Both the position numbers and the translations under genes were made by a program. A model generated the notes under the pieces. The model was not told the origin of the DNA, searched no databases, and worked only from the letters and a program-made list of their open reading frames with translations. Positions 25,621 to 34,304 of a stretch of 64,000 nt of DNA are shown here, one piece after another. This DNA is from Opitutaceae bacterium (lineage in GTDB: Bacteria > Verrucomicrobiota > Verrucomicrobiia > Opitutales > Opitutaceae): assembly GCA_027482185.1 (NCBI GenBank), contig JAIXWF010000013.1, forward strand, positions 1,674,001 through 1,738,000, given 5' to 3'. How positions within the stretch are numbered: position 1 is the stretch's first letter; each line of letters begins with the position of its first letter.

Positions 25621-26134
25621 AGCGCCACGGCTTGGCGGCCCAGATCGGCCCCGCGTAGTCGACGCCGATGCGCGGTCCGGCGCTGATTGCCCCGCGCGGG
25701 ATACGCACCCCGCGGTCCTCCAGCCAAAGCCCGGAGGCCGGATCGAGCGCGGAGCGGGCGTTGAACTCGCGGCCGATCGCAAGTTGCCGCGTGAGACGGC
25801 CGGGGCCGACGGCGCCCTCGACCCCGCGGATCAGCACCGCGGCCGGCCAGTCTGCGGGTCCGACCACGAGGTTCAGCATCTCGTGGATGCCGTAACACAA
25901 ATACACATACCAGCAGCCGCCGGGTTCGTACATCACGGCGGTGCGGGCCGTGCGGCCCACTCGGGCGTGGCAGGCGAGATCGCGTTCCCCGTCGTAGGCC
26001 TCGGTTTCGACGATCAGCCGCGCTTCGCTGCGGCCGTCGGGGAAACGACGCACGAGGTGCCGCCCGATCAGGCCGCGCGCCAGCGCAACCGTTTTCTTCC
26101 GCTGCAATTCTTTCGCTTCAACTCCCGGGGGCAT
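25529..26134 (-). CDS. mpg: DNA-3-methyladenine glycosylase (AAG/MPG family)
   Basis: A 201-residue base-excision-repair enzyme that removes alkylated and deaminated purines. Family hallmarks: ARGLIGRHLVRR, catalytic Glu in LIVETEAYDGERDLACHA, MYEPGGCWYVYLCYGIHEML followed by NLVV, VLIRGVEG, GPGRLTRQL, and RIPRGAISAGPRIGVDYAG near the end. The C-terminal ~25 residues (Pro/Arg-rich, ...RRRAAP) run antisense into the glycosyltransferase gene and look like a stop-codon-loss extension. The start at 26134 is 27 bases from the divergent MFS gene. Its position beside the repair cluster is suggestive but it is transcribed the other way. Confidence 0.92.
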   Translation of the reverse strand: MPPGVEAKELQRKKTVALARGLIGRHLVRRFPDGRSEARLIVETEAYDGERDLACHARVGRTARTAVMYEPGGCWYVYLCYGIHEMLNLVVGPADWPAAVLIRGVEGAVGPGRLTRQLAIGREFNARSALDPASGLWLEDRGVRIPRGAISAGPRIGVDYAGPIWAAKPWRFRLDLAVWPESPPAPRAPRDLPVGRRRAAP

Positions 26135-26161
26135 CCGGTATGCATTCGATCCTTACGCCAC

Positions 26162-27583
26162 GTGAACGCAACCGCCGCGCGCGCCGCCGCCCTCCAGTCC
26201 AAGGCCGACCTGGCCCGCTCCCTGCGCCTCAGCACGGCGGAGGGCGTCATGGCCATGCCGATCGTGACGATGTCGCTGCCGGTGAACGTTTTCATGACCG
26301 CCCTGGTGGCGAAGGCGTTTCCGCTGCCGAAAACAACCGTCGGCCTGATCTGCGCGCTGCCGTTTCTCGGCAACTTCCTCCAGATCTTCATCGCCCCGTT
26401 TCTCGCGCGGTGGAAATCGGCCAAGGTCATTTCGATCTCGGCGGCGGTCGGCCATCTCGTGTGCTGGGCGGTCCTCGGCGTGATTCTGCCGTGGATCCCG
26501 CGCGACGATCCCGCTGCGGCGGGGCGCTGGCTCATCACCTGGTTCCTCATCACGAGCTGTTTCGGCGCCGTCGCCGGCGTGTCGTGGAACGCCTGGGTGC
26601 AGGAGTGGGTGCCGCCGCGCATCCGCGGCAAGTACTTCGGCCGCCGCAACGGCACCGTGCAGTTCTCGACGCTCACGTTCATGCTCGTGGCCGGCTGGTC
26701 GCTTGCCACGTGGGACTACGGGATCGCGGTGTTCCAGCTGCTCATCGCCGGCGCGGTCGTCCTGCGCATGTTCTCGCTGCACTGGCAGTGGATCAGCCCG
26801 ACGCGCACGCGGCACGAAGCCGAGGCGGCGCCCCGGCCGCTGGGCGAACAGGTGCGGACCGTGCTCGGTTCGCGATCGCTGCTCGTGTTCATCGCCTTCG
26901 GCGCGGTCTGGTCCTTCGCCGCCAACTGCTTCGGCCCGTTCTACCACCTCTTCATGTTCGACCAGCTCGGCCTCTCCGCCTTCCAGGTCGGACTGCTCTC
27001 GACGCTGGCCCAACTCAGCGGCGCGCTCGCGCTGCCCGCGTGGGGCCATCTGCTCGACCGCTACGGCAACAAGCCGGTCATGACGTTTTCGCTGATCCTG
27101 TGGCAGCTTCAGAATTTCCTCTGGTGTTTCCTGACGCCGGACAACCGCCACCTGCTCTACGCGATGTGGGTCTGGGGCGGCGCCACCAGCGCGGGCTTCA
27201 TCCTCGGCCAGTTCACGATTTTGCTCCGCCTGATTCCCGTGGAAGCAAAGAACCTCGCGATCGGCGTGAACCTCGCCACGACCTCGCTCGTGGCCGCGAT
27301 CGCGCCCGTGACCGGCGGCGCTGTCCTGACGTGGGCGCTGGGCCGCTGGACCGACGTATTCGCCGTCCATTACGTCTGCTTTCTGCTCCAGCCCCTGCTC
27401 GCCCTTGCCGGCTGTTTCCTGCTGCTGCGCGTGCATGAGCCGCAGGCCAGCCCGCTCACGATGGTGTTCGGCGCGATGCGCAACATCCGGACGCTGAGCG
27501 GCGTTTTCGGGCTGAGCTTTCTCGTCAACTACGTCTTCTACCGGGAGCAGAAGGACCGCGCCCCCGGCCCCCGCGCCCGATGA
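26162..27583 (+). CDS. MFS transporter
   Basis: A 473-residue integral membrane protein with roughly 10-12 hydrophobic segments and MFS-like loop motifs ([20 protein letters not shown], between segments 4 and 5, and LDRYGNKPV). The cytosolic N-terminal stretch [15 protein letters not shown] before segment 1 is typical of the branch, so the GTG at 26162 is taken as start; the first ATG (26248) would remove it. The substrate is unknown. Its stop overlaps the start of the sugar kinase (ATGA), which hints at import of a sugar or sugar-related compound. The C-terminal ~40 residues after the last membrane segment are short and basic. Confidence 0.82.
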   Translation: MNATAARAAALQSKADLARSLRLSTAEGVMAMPIVTMSLPVNVFMTALVAKAFPLPKTTVGLICALPFLGNFLQIFIAPFLARWKSAKVISISAAVGHLVCWAVLGVILPWIPRDDPAAAGRWLITWFLITSCFGAVAGVSWNAWVQEWVPPRIRGKYFGRRNGTVQFSTLTFMLVAGWSLATWDYGIAVFQLLIAGAVVLRMFSLHWQWISPTRTRHEAEAAPRPLGEQVRTVLGSRSLLVFIAFGAVWSFAANCFGPFYHLFMFDQLGLSAFQVGLLSTLAQLSGALALPAWGHLLDRYGNKPVMTFSLILWQLQNFLWCFLTPDNRHLLYAMWVWGGATSAGFILGQFTILLRLIPVEAKNLAIGVNLATTSLVAAIAPVTGGAVLTWALGRWTDVFAVHYVCFLLQPLLALAGCFLLLRVHEPQASPLTMVFGAMRNIRTLSGVFGLSFLVNYVFYREQKDRAPGPRAR

Positions 27584-28500
27584 ACACCCCCGCCCTTTTC
27601 ACCCTCACCTGCAACCTGCTCGCCGAGCGCACGCTCGAGTTCGCGCATTGGGCGCCCGGCCGCACGCAGCGCGCCGCCGCGGAGGGCTTCCAGGTCGGCG
27701 GCAAGGGCATCAACGTATCCAAGATGCTCGCACGCCTTGGCGCCGCGAACACGGCGCTCGCCTTCGCCGGCGGCGCCCCGGGCGCGGAATGCGCGGCGTG
27801 GCTGCGCGCCCGCGGCTTCCGCTGCGAGCTTTTCGCGACCGCGGCGGCCACGCGCTGCGGCACCGTGGTGCGGAGCCGCGACGGCGCCGTCGGCGAGACG
27901 ACCTTCCTCGGGCCCGACGTGCCGCCCGACGCCGCGGCGATCGCGGCCGCCGCGGCCTACCTCGACCGGCAGGCGGCCGGCGGCGTGCTGGCGGTGTGCG
28001 GCAGCATCCCGGGCTGGGTCGGGCCGGAGTTCGATCCGTTGCGCGCGGCGCTGCGCCGCTGGGCGGAACGCGGCACGCTGGTCGCCGACACCTACGGCCC
28101 GCCGCTGCCGTGGTTCGCGCACGAGGCCGGGGCGGCGCTGGTGAAAATCAACGCGGACGAATACCGCACGCTCGGCGACCCCGGCGAACTCGCCCGCAGC
28201 CTCGACGCCGCGGTCGAGGCGCGCCCGCGCACGGCCTGGATCGTTTCGGACGGCCCGCGCGCGCTCTGGCTCGCGGGTCCCGGGCAGCCGGCGATGGCGC
28301 TCGTGCCGCCGACGGTCAAAGAAGTGTCCGCGACGGGCTCGGGCGACGTCCTGCTCGCCGCCGTCCTCCATGCGCGTCATATCCGCGGTCTGGATTTGCG
28401 CGCCGCCGCGGCGTTCGCGTTGCCCTTGGCCGCGGCCAACGCAGCGCATCCCGGCGTCGCCGAGTTTGCGCTGCCTTCGGCGCCAGAGATTTCCAAATAA
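27580..28500 (+). CDS. PfkB-family sugar kinase (1-phosphofructokinase-like)
   Basis: A 306-residue ribokinase-fold kinase. The N-terminus has [15 protein letters not shown] and [15 protein letters not shown], which is the GGKGxNV pattern of the FruK/LacC branch; the C-terminal signature is [16 protein letters not shown] with the catalytic Asp. The likely reaction is phosphorylation of a sugar phosphate such as fructose 1-phosphate or tagatose 6-phosphate. No PTS gene is nearby; instead it is coupled to an MFS transporter by a 4-base overlap. The exact substrate stays open, so I give no symbol. It ends 47 bases before rplU. Confidence 0.82.
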   Translation: MNTPALFTLTCNLLAERTLEFAHWAPGRTQRAAAEGFQVGGKGINVSKMLARLGAANTALAFAGGAPGAECAAWLRARGFRCELFATAAATRCGTVVRSRDGAVGETTFLGPDVPPDAAAIAAAAAYLDRQAAGGVLAVCGSIPGWVGPEFDPLRAALRRWAERGTLVADTYGPPLPWFAHEAGAALVKINADEYRTLGDPGELARSLDAAVEARPRTAWIVSDGPRALWLAGPGQPAMALVPPTVKEVSATGSGDVLLAAVLHARHIRGLDLRAAAAFALPLAAANAAHPGVAEFALPSAPEISK

Positions 28501-28547
28501 ATCCTTGCGTTCACTTCCGCCGAACCGCTTATTCCGCAGTTTTATTT

Positions 28548-28862
28548 ATGAAAGCGACCATCAAGACCCAAGGCCAGCAGTTCACTGTGTCCGAGGGAGA
28601 CATTCTGACCGTTAACCGCTATCCCGGCACCGAAAAGGGCTCGACCGTCGAAATCAACGACGTCCTCGCGGCCGGCGAAGGCGAAAGCTACAAGGTCGGC
28701 AAGCCGACCCTCGCGGGCGCTTCCGTTTCCGCCACGATTCTCGAGAACAAGCGCGGCGACAAGGTCATCGTTTTCAAGAAGAAGAAGCGCAAGGGCATGG
28801 AGCGCAAACGCGGCCATCGCCAGGAGCTTTCCGTCATCAAGATCAATTCCATCAAAGCTTAA
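28548..28862 (+). CDS. rplU: 50S ribosomal protein L21
   Basis: A 104-residue protein of the large ribosomal subunit that binds 23S rRNA. The N-terminus ([20 protein letters not shown]) and the basic [17 protein letters not shown] segment near the C-terminus are characteristic. rpmA follows after 13 bases, the standard order. The spacer to the preceding sugar kinase (47 bases) is AT-richer than its surroundings and may hold the ribosomal promoter, but I see no convincing -35/-10 pair. The usual downstream obg gene is absent here. Confidence 0.96.
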   Translation: MKATIKTQGQQFTVSEGDILTVNRYPGTEKGSTVEINDVLAAGEGESYKVGKPTLAGASVSATILENKRGDKVIVFKKKKRKGMERKRGHRQELSVIKINSIKA

Positions 28863-28875
28863 GGAGAACCAAGTC

Positions 28876-29121
28876 ATGGCGCACAAGAAAGGTCAGGGCA
28901 CATCTTCCAACGGTCGCGACAGCCACTCCCAGCGTTTGGGCGTGAAGGTCTTCGGCGGCCAGTCGATCCTCGCGGGCGGCATCATCGTCCGCCAGCGCGG
29001 CACGAAGCTCCACGCGGGCAAGAACGTCGGCATGGGCCGCGATCACACCCTGTTCGCCCTCGAGGCGGGCACGGTCAAGTACGACAAGGTGCACCGCAAG
29101 GTCGCCGTCGTCACGGCCTGA
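28876..29121 (+). CDS. rpmA: 50S ribosomal protein L27
   Basis: An 81-residue large-subunit protein whose N-terminal tail reaches the peptidyl-transferase centre. [20 protein letters not shown] and GVKVFGGQ are diagnostic. There is no cleavable N-terminal extension like that of Firmicutes. A clear Shine-Dalgarno AAGGAG at 28861-28866 lies 9 bases before the ATG, one of few strong ones in the window. A hairpin terminator follows 29 bases after the stop. Confidence 0.97.
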   Translation: MAHKKGQGTSSNGRDSHSQRLGVKVFGGQSILAGGIIVRQRGTKLHAGKNVGMGRDHTLFALEAGTVKYDKVHRKVAVVTA

Positions 29122-29150
29122 TCCGTCCGCACGATCCGTATCGCTTTCAC

Positions 29151-29184
29151 AGGCCGGTCCTTCGGGACCGGCCTGTTTTGTTTT
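29151..29184 (+). terminator. Rho-independent terminator after rplU-rpmA
   Basis: Stem AGGCCGGTCC / GGACCGGCCT closed by a stable TTCG tetraloop, then GTTTTGTTTT. The stem is nearly identical to that of the fba terminator at 2067-2096. Confidence 0.92.
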
Positions 29185-29236
29185 CCGCCGCCCGCGGGCT
29201 TGCCCGGCCTCCGGCCCGCTGCCAGCGTCGCGCCCG

Positions 29237-29590
29237 ATGTCCGATCGTCTCGCCGAACTCCGCCGTCAGCGCGCGCTCGTCCAGACGCATCTCGCTTGGC
29301 TCGACGCCGAGATAGCCCGAGCCGCGGGCGCCACGACGACGACCTTGCCCCCGGCCGCGCCGGCACCGACCGTGGCAGTGCCTTCCGCCGCCCTGCCCGC
29401 CGTGCCCGCAACGGAGGACCCGCCCCGGATGACGCCGGTTGCCGACACGATCCTCGAAGAATACCGCGTGCCGGAGGCCTCGCTGAAGAACGACGTGCGC
29501 AAAGGCTGCCTGCTCTATTTCGCAGCGGCGCTGGCCGCGGTTGCCGCGGGTGTCGTCGTGCTCTACTTCCTTTTCCGCGCAGCCCGGTGA
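29237..29590 (+). CDS. Small membrane-anchored hypothetical protein
   Basis: A 117-residue protein. The N-terminal ~30 residues form a charged helix (MSDRLAELRRQRALVQTHLA, possible coiled coil), followed by an Ala/Pro/Thr-rich linker (~33-65), a short conserved-looking segment (DTILEEYRVPEASLKNDVRK) and one C-terminal hydrophobic segment (~94-114). This resembles a tail-anchored protein. No family is recognised. It is a lone gene behind the rpmA terminator, so it needs its own promoter in the ~50-base gap. Confidence 0.65.
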   Translation: MSDRLAELRRQRALVQTHLAWLDAEIARAAGATTTTLPPAAPAPTVAVPSAALPAVPATEDPPRMTPVADTILEEYRVPEASLKNDVRKGCLLYFAAALAAVAAGVVVLYFLFRAAR

Positions 29591-29749
29591 CCGATCCGGC
29601 GGCCCGACGGCGGGCCTATTGCACCGCGATTGCGCGGCAGACGAATCGAAATTCGGCGGCCCGGGTGCCGGATTCTGCTGGTAATCCCACCGCAACCATG
29701 GAGCTTAACAATCCGTGCGCGCAGTCCCCGATTCCGGCGCCGAGACGCC

Positions 29750-30421
29750 GTGAGCCCCGAGCAGTATCATCGCATTCTGACCTCGCTGGATCAGACCTTG
29801 TCGATCCTGCGGGAAGCGTCGGCGGAACACACCGACGAGGACCGCGAGTTTTTGCTGCAGCTGGAAATTTTGCGCTCGCGGGTTTTGCGCGCCGAGTCCG
29901 GCCATCCGTTTCCCCCGCGCATCGTGCCGACGTTGAAGGCGGAATCGGTTTCGCCGTTCCCGCCGGAGCGCGCGGCGCCGGAGGCTTCGGCGCCGCGGCC
30001 CGACCGGCCGCGGTTGCGCGTGCTCTTCGCCGACGATCACGACTCCGTCCGTTCGATCCTGCGCGCGTTGCTGCTTGCGGAAGGCGACATCGAGATCGTC
30101 GGCGAAGCGGTGAACGGTCCCGCCGCGGTGGAGCAGGTCCGGGAAACCAAACCCGACCTCGTCATCATGGACCTGAACATGCCGGGCCTCGACGGCATCT
30201 CGGCCACGCGCGAAGTCCTGCGGCTCAGTCCCGCCACGCGCGTGCTCGTGTTTTCCGCCAACCGCGATCCCGCCAGTGTCCAGAAAGCCGAGGCGGCCGG
30301 AGCGAGCGGCTACGTTTTCAAACCGGCCACGCGGGCCCTGCTCATCGGGGCCCTGCGCACGGTGCAGCGCGGGCGCACGTCGTTCCCGGAGCGCACCAAT
30401 CCGTACGCACCCCGGGTGTAA
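29750..30421 (+). CDS. Response-regulator receiver protein without output domain
   Basis: A 223-residue protein starting at GTG 29750 (VSPEQYHRILTSL); the frame upstream is open but not protein-like. The first ~85 residues form a helical domain (SLDQTLSILREASAEHTDED) followed by a Pro-rich linker; the C-terminal ~125 residues are a receiver: FADDHDSVRS, phospho-acceptor Asp141 in DLVIMDLNMPGLDG, VFSAN, and YVFKPA with the conserved Lys. There is no DNA-binding domain behind it. It may transfer phosphate to, or bind, another protein through the N-terminal helices. No kinase is adjacent. It converges with pheA (10 bases between stops). Confidence 0.8.
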   Translation: MSPEQYHRILTSLDQTLSILREASAEHTDEDREFLLQLEILRSRVLRAESGHPFPPRIVPTLKAESVSPFPPERAAPEASAPRPDRPRLRVLFADDHDSVRSILRALLLAEGDIEIVGEAVNGPAAVEQVRETKPDLVIMDLNMPGLDGISATREVLRLSPATRVLVFSANRDPASVQKAEAAGASGYVFKPATRALLIGALRTVQRGRTSFPERTNPYAPRV

Positions 30422-30431
30422 ACGGCGGCGT

Positions 30432-31517
30432 TCAGCCGACCGCCGGGTAGCTGCCGAGCCACTTCACGAGCGGGCAGAACTTCTTCAGCTCCGTCAGCGC
30501 TTCCTTCATCGCCGGGTCCTCGTAGTGGCCGGTGACATCGAGGAAGAAGTAATAGTCCCACGGACGCTTCTTGCTCGGACGGGATTCGATCTTCGACAGA
30601 TTGATCCCGCGTTCCGCCAGCGGCATGAGCATCTTGAGCAGCGCGCCGGAATGCGAAGCCGCCTCGTCGCCGAGCGAGACGAGCAGGCTGGTGAGATCCT
30701 TGCCGCCGCCCACGGGGCCGGTGGGCTGCTTGCCGATCACGAAGAAACGCGTGGTGTTGTCGGCCTTGTCCTGGATGTTCCGCACCACGACGGGCACGTC
30801 GTAGTGGTCGGCGGCCAGTTCGCCGGCGATCGCGGCGGTGCCGGGTTCCTGTTTCGCCAACTGCACCGCGCGGGAGGTGCTGGGCGCGTCGACCAGCTGG
30901 GCGTTGGGCAGGTGCCGCTGCAGCCAATGCCGGCACTGCGCGAGCGCCTGGTCCTTGGAGTAGACGCGCTCGATGTTCTCGAGGGACGAATTGGAAATGA
31001 GGGCGTGGTTGATCTCGAGATAGATCTGCGCGACGATCTTCACGTCGCTCTCGACAAAGCTGTCGAGCGCCTCGCGGACCGAGCCTTCGGTCGAATTTTC
31101 GATCGGGATCACGGCGTAGTCGGTCTCGCCCTTCTCCACCGCGGTGAAGATGTCGCTGACCGTCGGCATCGCGTGGTAGTCGACGCTGGCGCCGAACTTC
31201 TTCATCGCCGCGGCGTGCGTGTTGCTCGCCTCGGGCCCGAGGTACGCGATCAGCAGCGCCTTCTCGAGCGCGATCGCCGCGGACATGATCTCGCGGTAGA
31301 TGGCGTGCAGGGCCTCGTTCTTGATCGGACCGGTGTTCTGGCCGGAGACCTTGCGCAGGACGGCGTCCTCGCGCTCGGCGGCGTAGATCTGGCCGCCGGT
31401 GCTGCGCTTCACCTTGCCGATTTCGGCGGCAAGCGAGAGGCGCTGGTTGAGCAGCTCGACGAGCTGCCGGTCGATGACGTCGATCTTCGCGCGGATGGGG
31501 CCGAGGTCCATGGTCAT
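30432..31517 (-). CDS. pheA: Chorismate mutase / prephenate dehydratase (P-protein)
   Basis: Bifunctional enzyme of phenylalanine synthesis: chorismate to prephenate, then prephenate to phenylpyruvate. The 361 residues hold an AroQ-type mutase domain (~1-88; IRAKIDVIDRQLVELLNQRL), a prephenate dehydratase domain (~90-270; YLGPEASNTHAAAMKKFG, IPIENSTEGSV, DKADNTTRFFVIG with the catalytic Thr) and a C-terminal ACT domain (~280-355; GALLKMLMPLAERGINLSKI, ESRPSKKRPWDYYFF), which normally mediates feedback inhibition by phenylalanine. The ATG at 31517 overlaps the scpB stop (ATGA), so it is chosen over the ATG two codons later; the pair is translationally coupled. Confidence 0.94.
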   Translation of the reverse strand: MTMDLGPIRAKIDVIDRQLVELLNQRLSLAAEIGKVKRSTGGQIYAAEREDAVLRKVSGQNTGPIKNEALHAIYREIMSAAIALEKALLIAYLGPEASNTHAAAMKKFGASVDYHAMPTVSDIFTAVEKGETDYAVIPIENSTEGSVREALDSFVESDVKIVAQIYLEINHALISNSSLENIERVYSKDQALAQCRHWLQRHLPNAQLVDAPSTSRAVQLAKQEPGTAAIAGELAADHYDVPVVVRNIQDKADNTTRFFVIGKQPTGPVGGGKDLTSLLVSLGDEAASHSGALLKMLMPLAERGINLSKIESRPSKKRPWDYYFFLDVTGHYEDPAMKEALTELKKFCPLVKWLGSYPAVG

Positions 31518-32419
31518 TCCTTCGGGGTTTCGGGCGCGCCGGTTTCGGCCGCAGCGGGCGTCGGCTCGGCGGAGGGCGCATCGCCGGCCGGCACGGGCAC
31601 CGCGGCCTCGAGCGGCAGCTGCTCGTCGGCGAGGCCCATGTCGGTGTCGGTCGGAGTGTGGGAGTTTTCCGTCGTCTTCAGCCACTCGTCGATCTGGCGC
31701 GAAGAGAGGACGTCGGACGCGGGAAGCTCATCGAGCGACTTGATGCCGACGAACTCGAGAAACTGGTCCGTCGTGCCGTACTGGATCGGGCGGCCCGGGG
31801 CATCGGCGCGGCCGACGATGTAGATCAGGTCGCGCTCGAGCAGTTTGTTGATGCCGGCCTCGGCGGAGACGCCGCGGATGGTCTCGATCTCGCCGCGCGT
31901 GACCGGCTGCCGGTACGAGATGACGGCGAGAGTCTCGATCGCGGATTGCGTGAGTTTCACCGGCGGCGGTTCCTGCCGCAAAATGCGCACCCAGCGGGCA
32001 AGCCGCGGATGCGTGACGATGCGGTAGCCGGCGTTGCCCTCGATCAACAGGATGCCGTCGTCGGCGAGCCGCAGGTCGGCCGCGATCTGGTCCATGGCCT
32101 CGCGGATCTGCGTCGCGGTGACGAGCGACGGCACGTCGGAGTAAAGCTCGGGGTCCTCGGGCGGCGCGATGATTTCCTCCGCCGGTTCCGAGGCGGGGAC
32201 CGGGGCGGGCGCTTCGTCCGGGGCGGGGGCCGCGGCGGCTTCCGCCGGAGCCGCGCCTTCGGGCGCCGGACCCTCGACCGCGGCTTCGGCCTCGGCGATG
32301 CCCAGCTGTTCGGCCTGCTCGTGGAACCGCGTGAACGCCGCCTGGATGTCCTTGATCGCGAGCGGCTGGCTCGTGGACAGCAACAACGCCTTCAGCACCT
32401 TTTTCAGATTGAATGCCAT
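31514..32419 (-). CDS. scpB: Segregation and condensation protein B
   Basis: Component of the SMC-ScpA-ScpB condensin that compacts and segregates the chromosome. The 301 residues have the ScpB double winged-helix core, including DGILLIEGNAGYRIVTHPRL, KLTQSAIETLAVISYRQPVT and RGEIETIRGVSAEAGINKLL followed by GRPIQYGTTDQFLEFVGI. Two oddities: an Ala/Pro/Glu-rich insert (~residues 45-95) splits the first winged helix, and a ~55-residue Ala/Pro tail extends the end. The core family is usually under 200 residues. No scpA lies beside it; the upstream neighbour is the divergent oligopeptide-binding protein. It forms an operon with pheA. Confidence 0.9.
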   Translation of the reverse strand: MAFNLKKVLKALLLSTSQPLAIKDIQAAFTRFHEQAEQLGIAEAEAAVEGPAPEGAAPAEAAAAPAPDEAPAPVPASEPAEEIIAPPEDPELYSDVPSLVTATQIREAMDQIAADLRLADDGILLIEGNAGYRIVTHPRLARWVRILRQEPPPVKLTQSAIETLAVISYRQPVTRGEIETIRGVSAEAGINKLLERDLIYIVGRADAPGRPIQYGTTDQFLEFVGIKSLDELPASDVLSSRQIDEWLKTTENSHTPTDTDMGLADEQLPLEAAVPVPAGDAPSAEPTPAAAETGAPETPKE

Positions 32420-32555
32420 GCGGGTAAAATCGCCCCGAGTGATGAACCGCGCCGGGGCTCGTGCAACCCGAATCTCTGCCGCCGTCCGCCCGGCCGCCGC
32501 GGCACTTGGGACTTCCCTTTGCGCCCCGCCCTCGCCTCTCCTTGCCGTACCTCCC

Positions 32556-34172
32556 ATGCCGCCGCTCCGCCGTCTCGCCCTCGGGCTCTGCTGCCTGATT
32601 TTCCTGCTCGCCGGCTGCGCCCGGCGCGAAACGGTGGCCGACCGCGACGCGCGGGCCGGCATCTTGCATTTCAGCATCGGCTCCGAGCCCGCCGACCTCG
32701 ACCCGCAGACGGTCACCAGCACCAACGACTCGAAGATCATCCAGGCGCTGTTCGATCCGTTGGTGAGCTTTGAGCCCGGCACGCTTGCGCCCGTCCCCGC
32801 CTTGGCCGAGCGCTGGGAAATTTCGCCGGACGGCCTCGTCTACACGTTTCACCTGCGCGCCGATGCCAAGTGGTCCAACGGCGACCCGTTGACGGCGCAG
32901 GACTGCGTCGATTCCTGGAAACGCATCCTCTCGCCCGCCCTCGGCGCGGAGTACGCCTACTTCCTCTACCTCCTGCGCGGGGCCGAGGCGTATCACAAAG
33001 TACAGACCAAGGACTTCGCCACCGTCGGCGCCCGCGCCGCCGACGCCCGCACGCTCGTCGTGACGCTCGCCTACCCGGCGCCCTACTTCCTCCAGATTTT
33101 GCTCAACTCGCCCTGGCGCCCCGTGCACGTGCGCTCGATCGCCGCCGTCGGCGACCCGCTGCAGCGCGGCACCAAGTGGACGCTCCCCGGCGCTCTCGTG
33201 GGCAGCGGTCCCTTCGTGCTGAAGGAATGGTCCCTCAACCGCCGCGTCGTGGTCGAGAAGTCGCCGACGTACTGGGACCGTGCCCGCGTCAAACTCAACG
33301 CGATCCACTTCTACCCGATCGACCAAATGGACGCCGAGGAACGCGCGTTCCGCGCCGGCCAACTCCATCTCACGTGGGCCGTGCCGCTCGCCAAGGTGCA
33401 GCCGCTGCAGCGCGAGGGTGCGCCGACGCTGCGGCTCGATCCGTTGCTCGAGACGCACTTCTTCCGCCTCAACACCAAGGTCGCTCCGCTCAACGACGTC
33501 CGCGTCCGCCGCGCCCTCGCCCTCGCCGTGGACCGCGACGCCCTCGCGACCAAGATTCTGCCCGGCGGCCGCCAGCCGGCGCCGACCTTCGTGCCGTCCT
33601 TTCTCGCCGGATACACGCCGCCCGCGCGGCGCGCCTACGATCCCGCGGCGGCGCGCCAGCTGCTCGCCGAGGCCGGCTTTCCCGGCGGCAAGGGTTTCCC
33701 GCCGCTGGAGGTGCTGTTCCACAACGCCGAGATCCTCCGCCTCGTGAGCGAGGCGCTGCAGCAGGCCTGGCGCCGCGAGCTCGGCATCGAGATCCGGCTC
33801 GCCAACCAGGAAAAGAAGACCGTCTTCGCCCGCCGCCGCGCCGGCGATTTCCAGCTCGTGCTCGGCACGTGGACGGCGGACTACCTCGACGCCACCACCT
33901 TCCTCGACATGTGGCGCAGCGACTCCGGCAACAACCAGACCGGCTGGGCCGACCCCGCCTACGACGCCCTCGGCGACCGCGCCAACACGATCGCCGATCC
34001 CGCGGCCCGCGCCACCGTGCTCGCCCAAGCCGAAGCCCTGGTCCTCGACGCCGCCCCGATCATCCCCGTCTACTTCAACTCCCACGTGTACCTCTCCCAC
34101 CCGGCGCTGAAGGGCTGGGCCCCGACCCCGATGGAGCACACCGATTACCGGTACGTTTCGCTCCAACCGTGA
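32556..34172 (+). CDS. Oligopeptide ABC-transporter substrate-binding lipoprotein
   Basis: A 538-residue periplasmic solute-binding protein of the extracellular family 5 (OppA/DppA-like). A lipoprotein signal peptide (MPPLRRLALGLCCLIFLLAG, lipobox LAGC, Cys at ~21) is followed by FSIGSEPADLDPQ and KIIQALFDPLVSFEPGT, LAERWEISPDGLVYTFHLR, AKWSNGDPLTAQDCVDSWKR and GTWTADYLDATTFLDMW, all typical. The ATG at 32556 gives the proper signal peptide; the frame upstream runs through the scpB leader. No permease or ATPase genes are in the window, so it is an orphan or is served by components elsewhere. The hipB operator array starts directly at its stop codon. Confidence 0.92.
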   Translation: MPPLRRLALGLCCLIFLLAGCARRETVADRDARAGILHFSIGSEPADLDPQTVTSTNDSKIIQALFDPLVSFEPGTLAPVPALAERWEISPDGLVYTFHLRADAKWSNGDPLTAQDCVDSWKRILSPALGAEYAYFLYLLRGAEAYHKVQTKDFATVGARAADARTLVVTLAYPAPYFLQILLNSPWRPVHVRSIAAVGDPLQRGTKWTLPGALVGSGPFVLKEWSLNRRVVVEKSPTYWDRARVKLNAIHFYPIDQMDAEERAFRAGQLHLTWAVPLAKVQPLQREGAPTLRLDPLLETHFFRLNTKVAPLNDVRVRRALALAVDRDALATKILPGGRQPAPTFVPSFLAGYTPPARRAYDPAAARQLLAEAGFPGGKGFPPLEVLFHNAEILRLVSEALQQAWRRELGIEIRLANQEKKTVFARRRAGDFQLVLGTWTADYLDATTFLDMWRSDSGNNQTGWADPAYDALGDRANTIADPAARATVLAQAEALVLDAAPIIPVYFNSHVYLSHPALKGWAPTPMEHTDYRYVSLQP

Positions 34173-34304
34173 GCGTCAGAAGTGACGTATTGTGCCCAAA
34201 ATACGCCTTAAAGCGTCATCAGAGGCGTACATCGAATAATCTATTAAGCGTCTTTTATGGCGCTTTAGATTGATTTTAGGCCTCAACGCGTCATTTATGG
34301 CGCC
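34173..34304 (+). promoter_or_regulatory. Four palindromic operators of the hipBA operon
   Basis: Four related 16-base imperfect palindromes start at 34173, 34213, 34248 and 34288 (spacings 40, 35, 40). The copies read GCGTCAGAAGTGACGT, GCGTCATCAGAGGCGT, GCGTCTTTTATGGCGC and GCGTCATTTATGGCGC; the shared form is GCGTCA-n4-TGRCGC. The first abuts the stop of the upstream gene, and the fourth ends within one base of the hipB ATG. The stretch is much more AT-rich than the rest of the window and presumably contains the promoter. E. coli hipBA is likewise controlled by four HipB operators, so HipB autorepression is the natural reading. There is no Shine-Dalgarno before hipB, so the transcript may be leaderless. 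Confidence 0.8.

Noticed and set aside
28501-28547. Promoter with -35 TTGCGT and -10 TTATTC before rplU
   Set aside because: The hexamers are too far from consensus to support from sequence alone.
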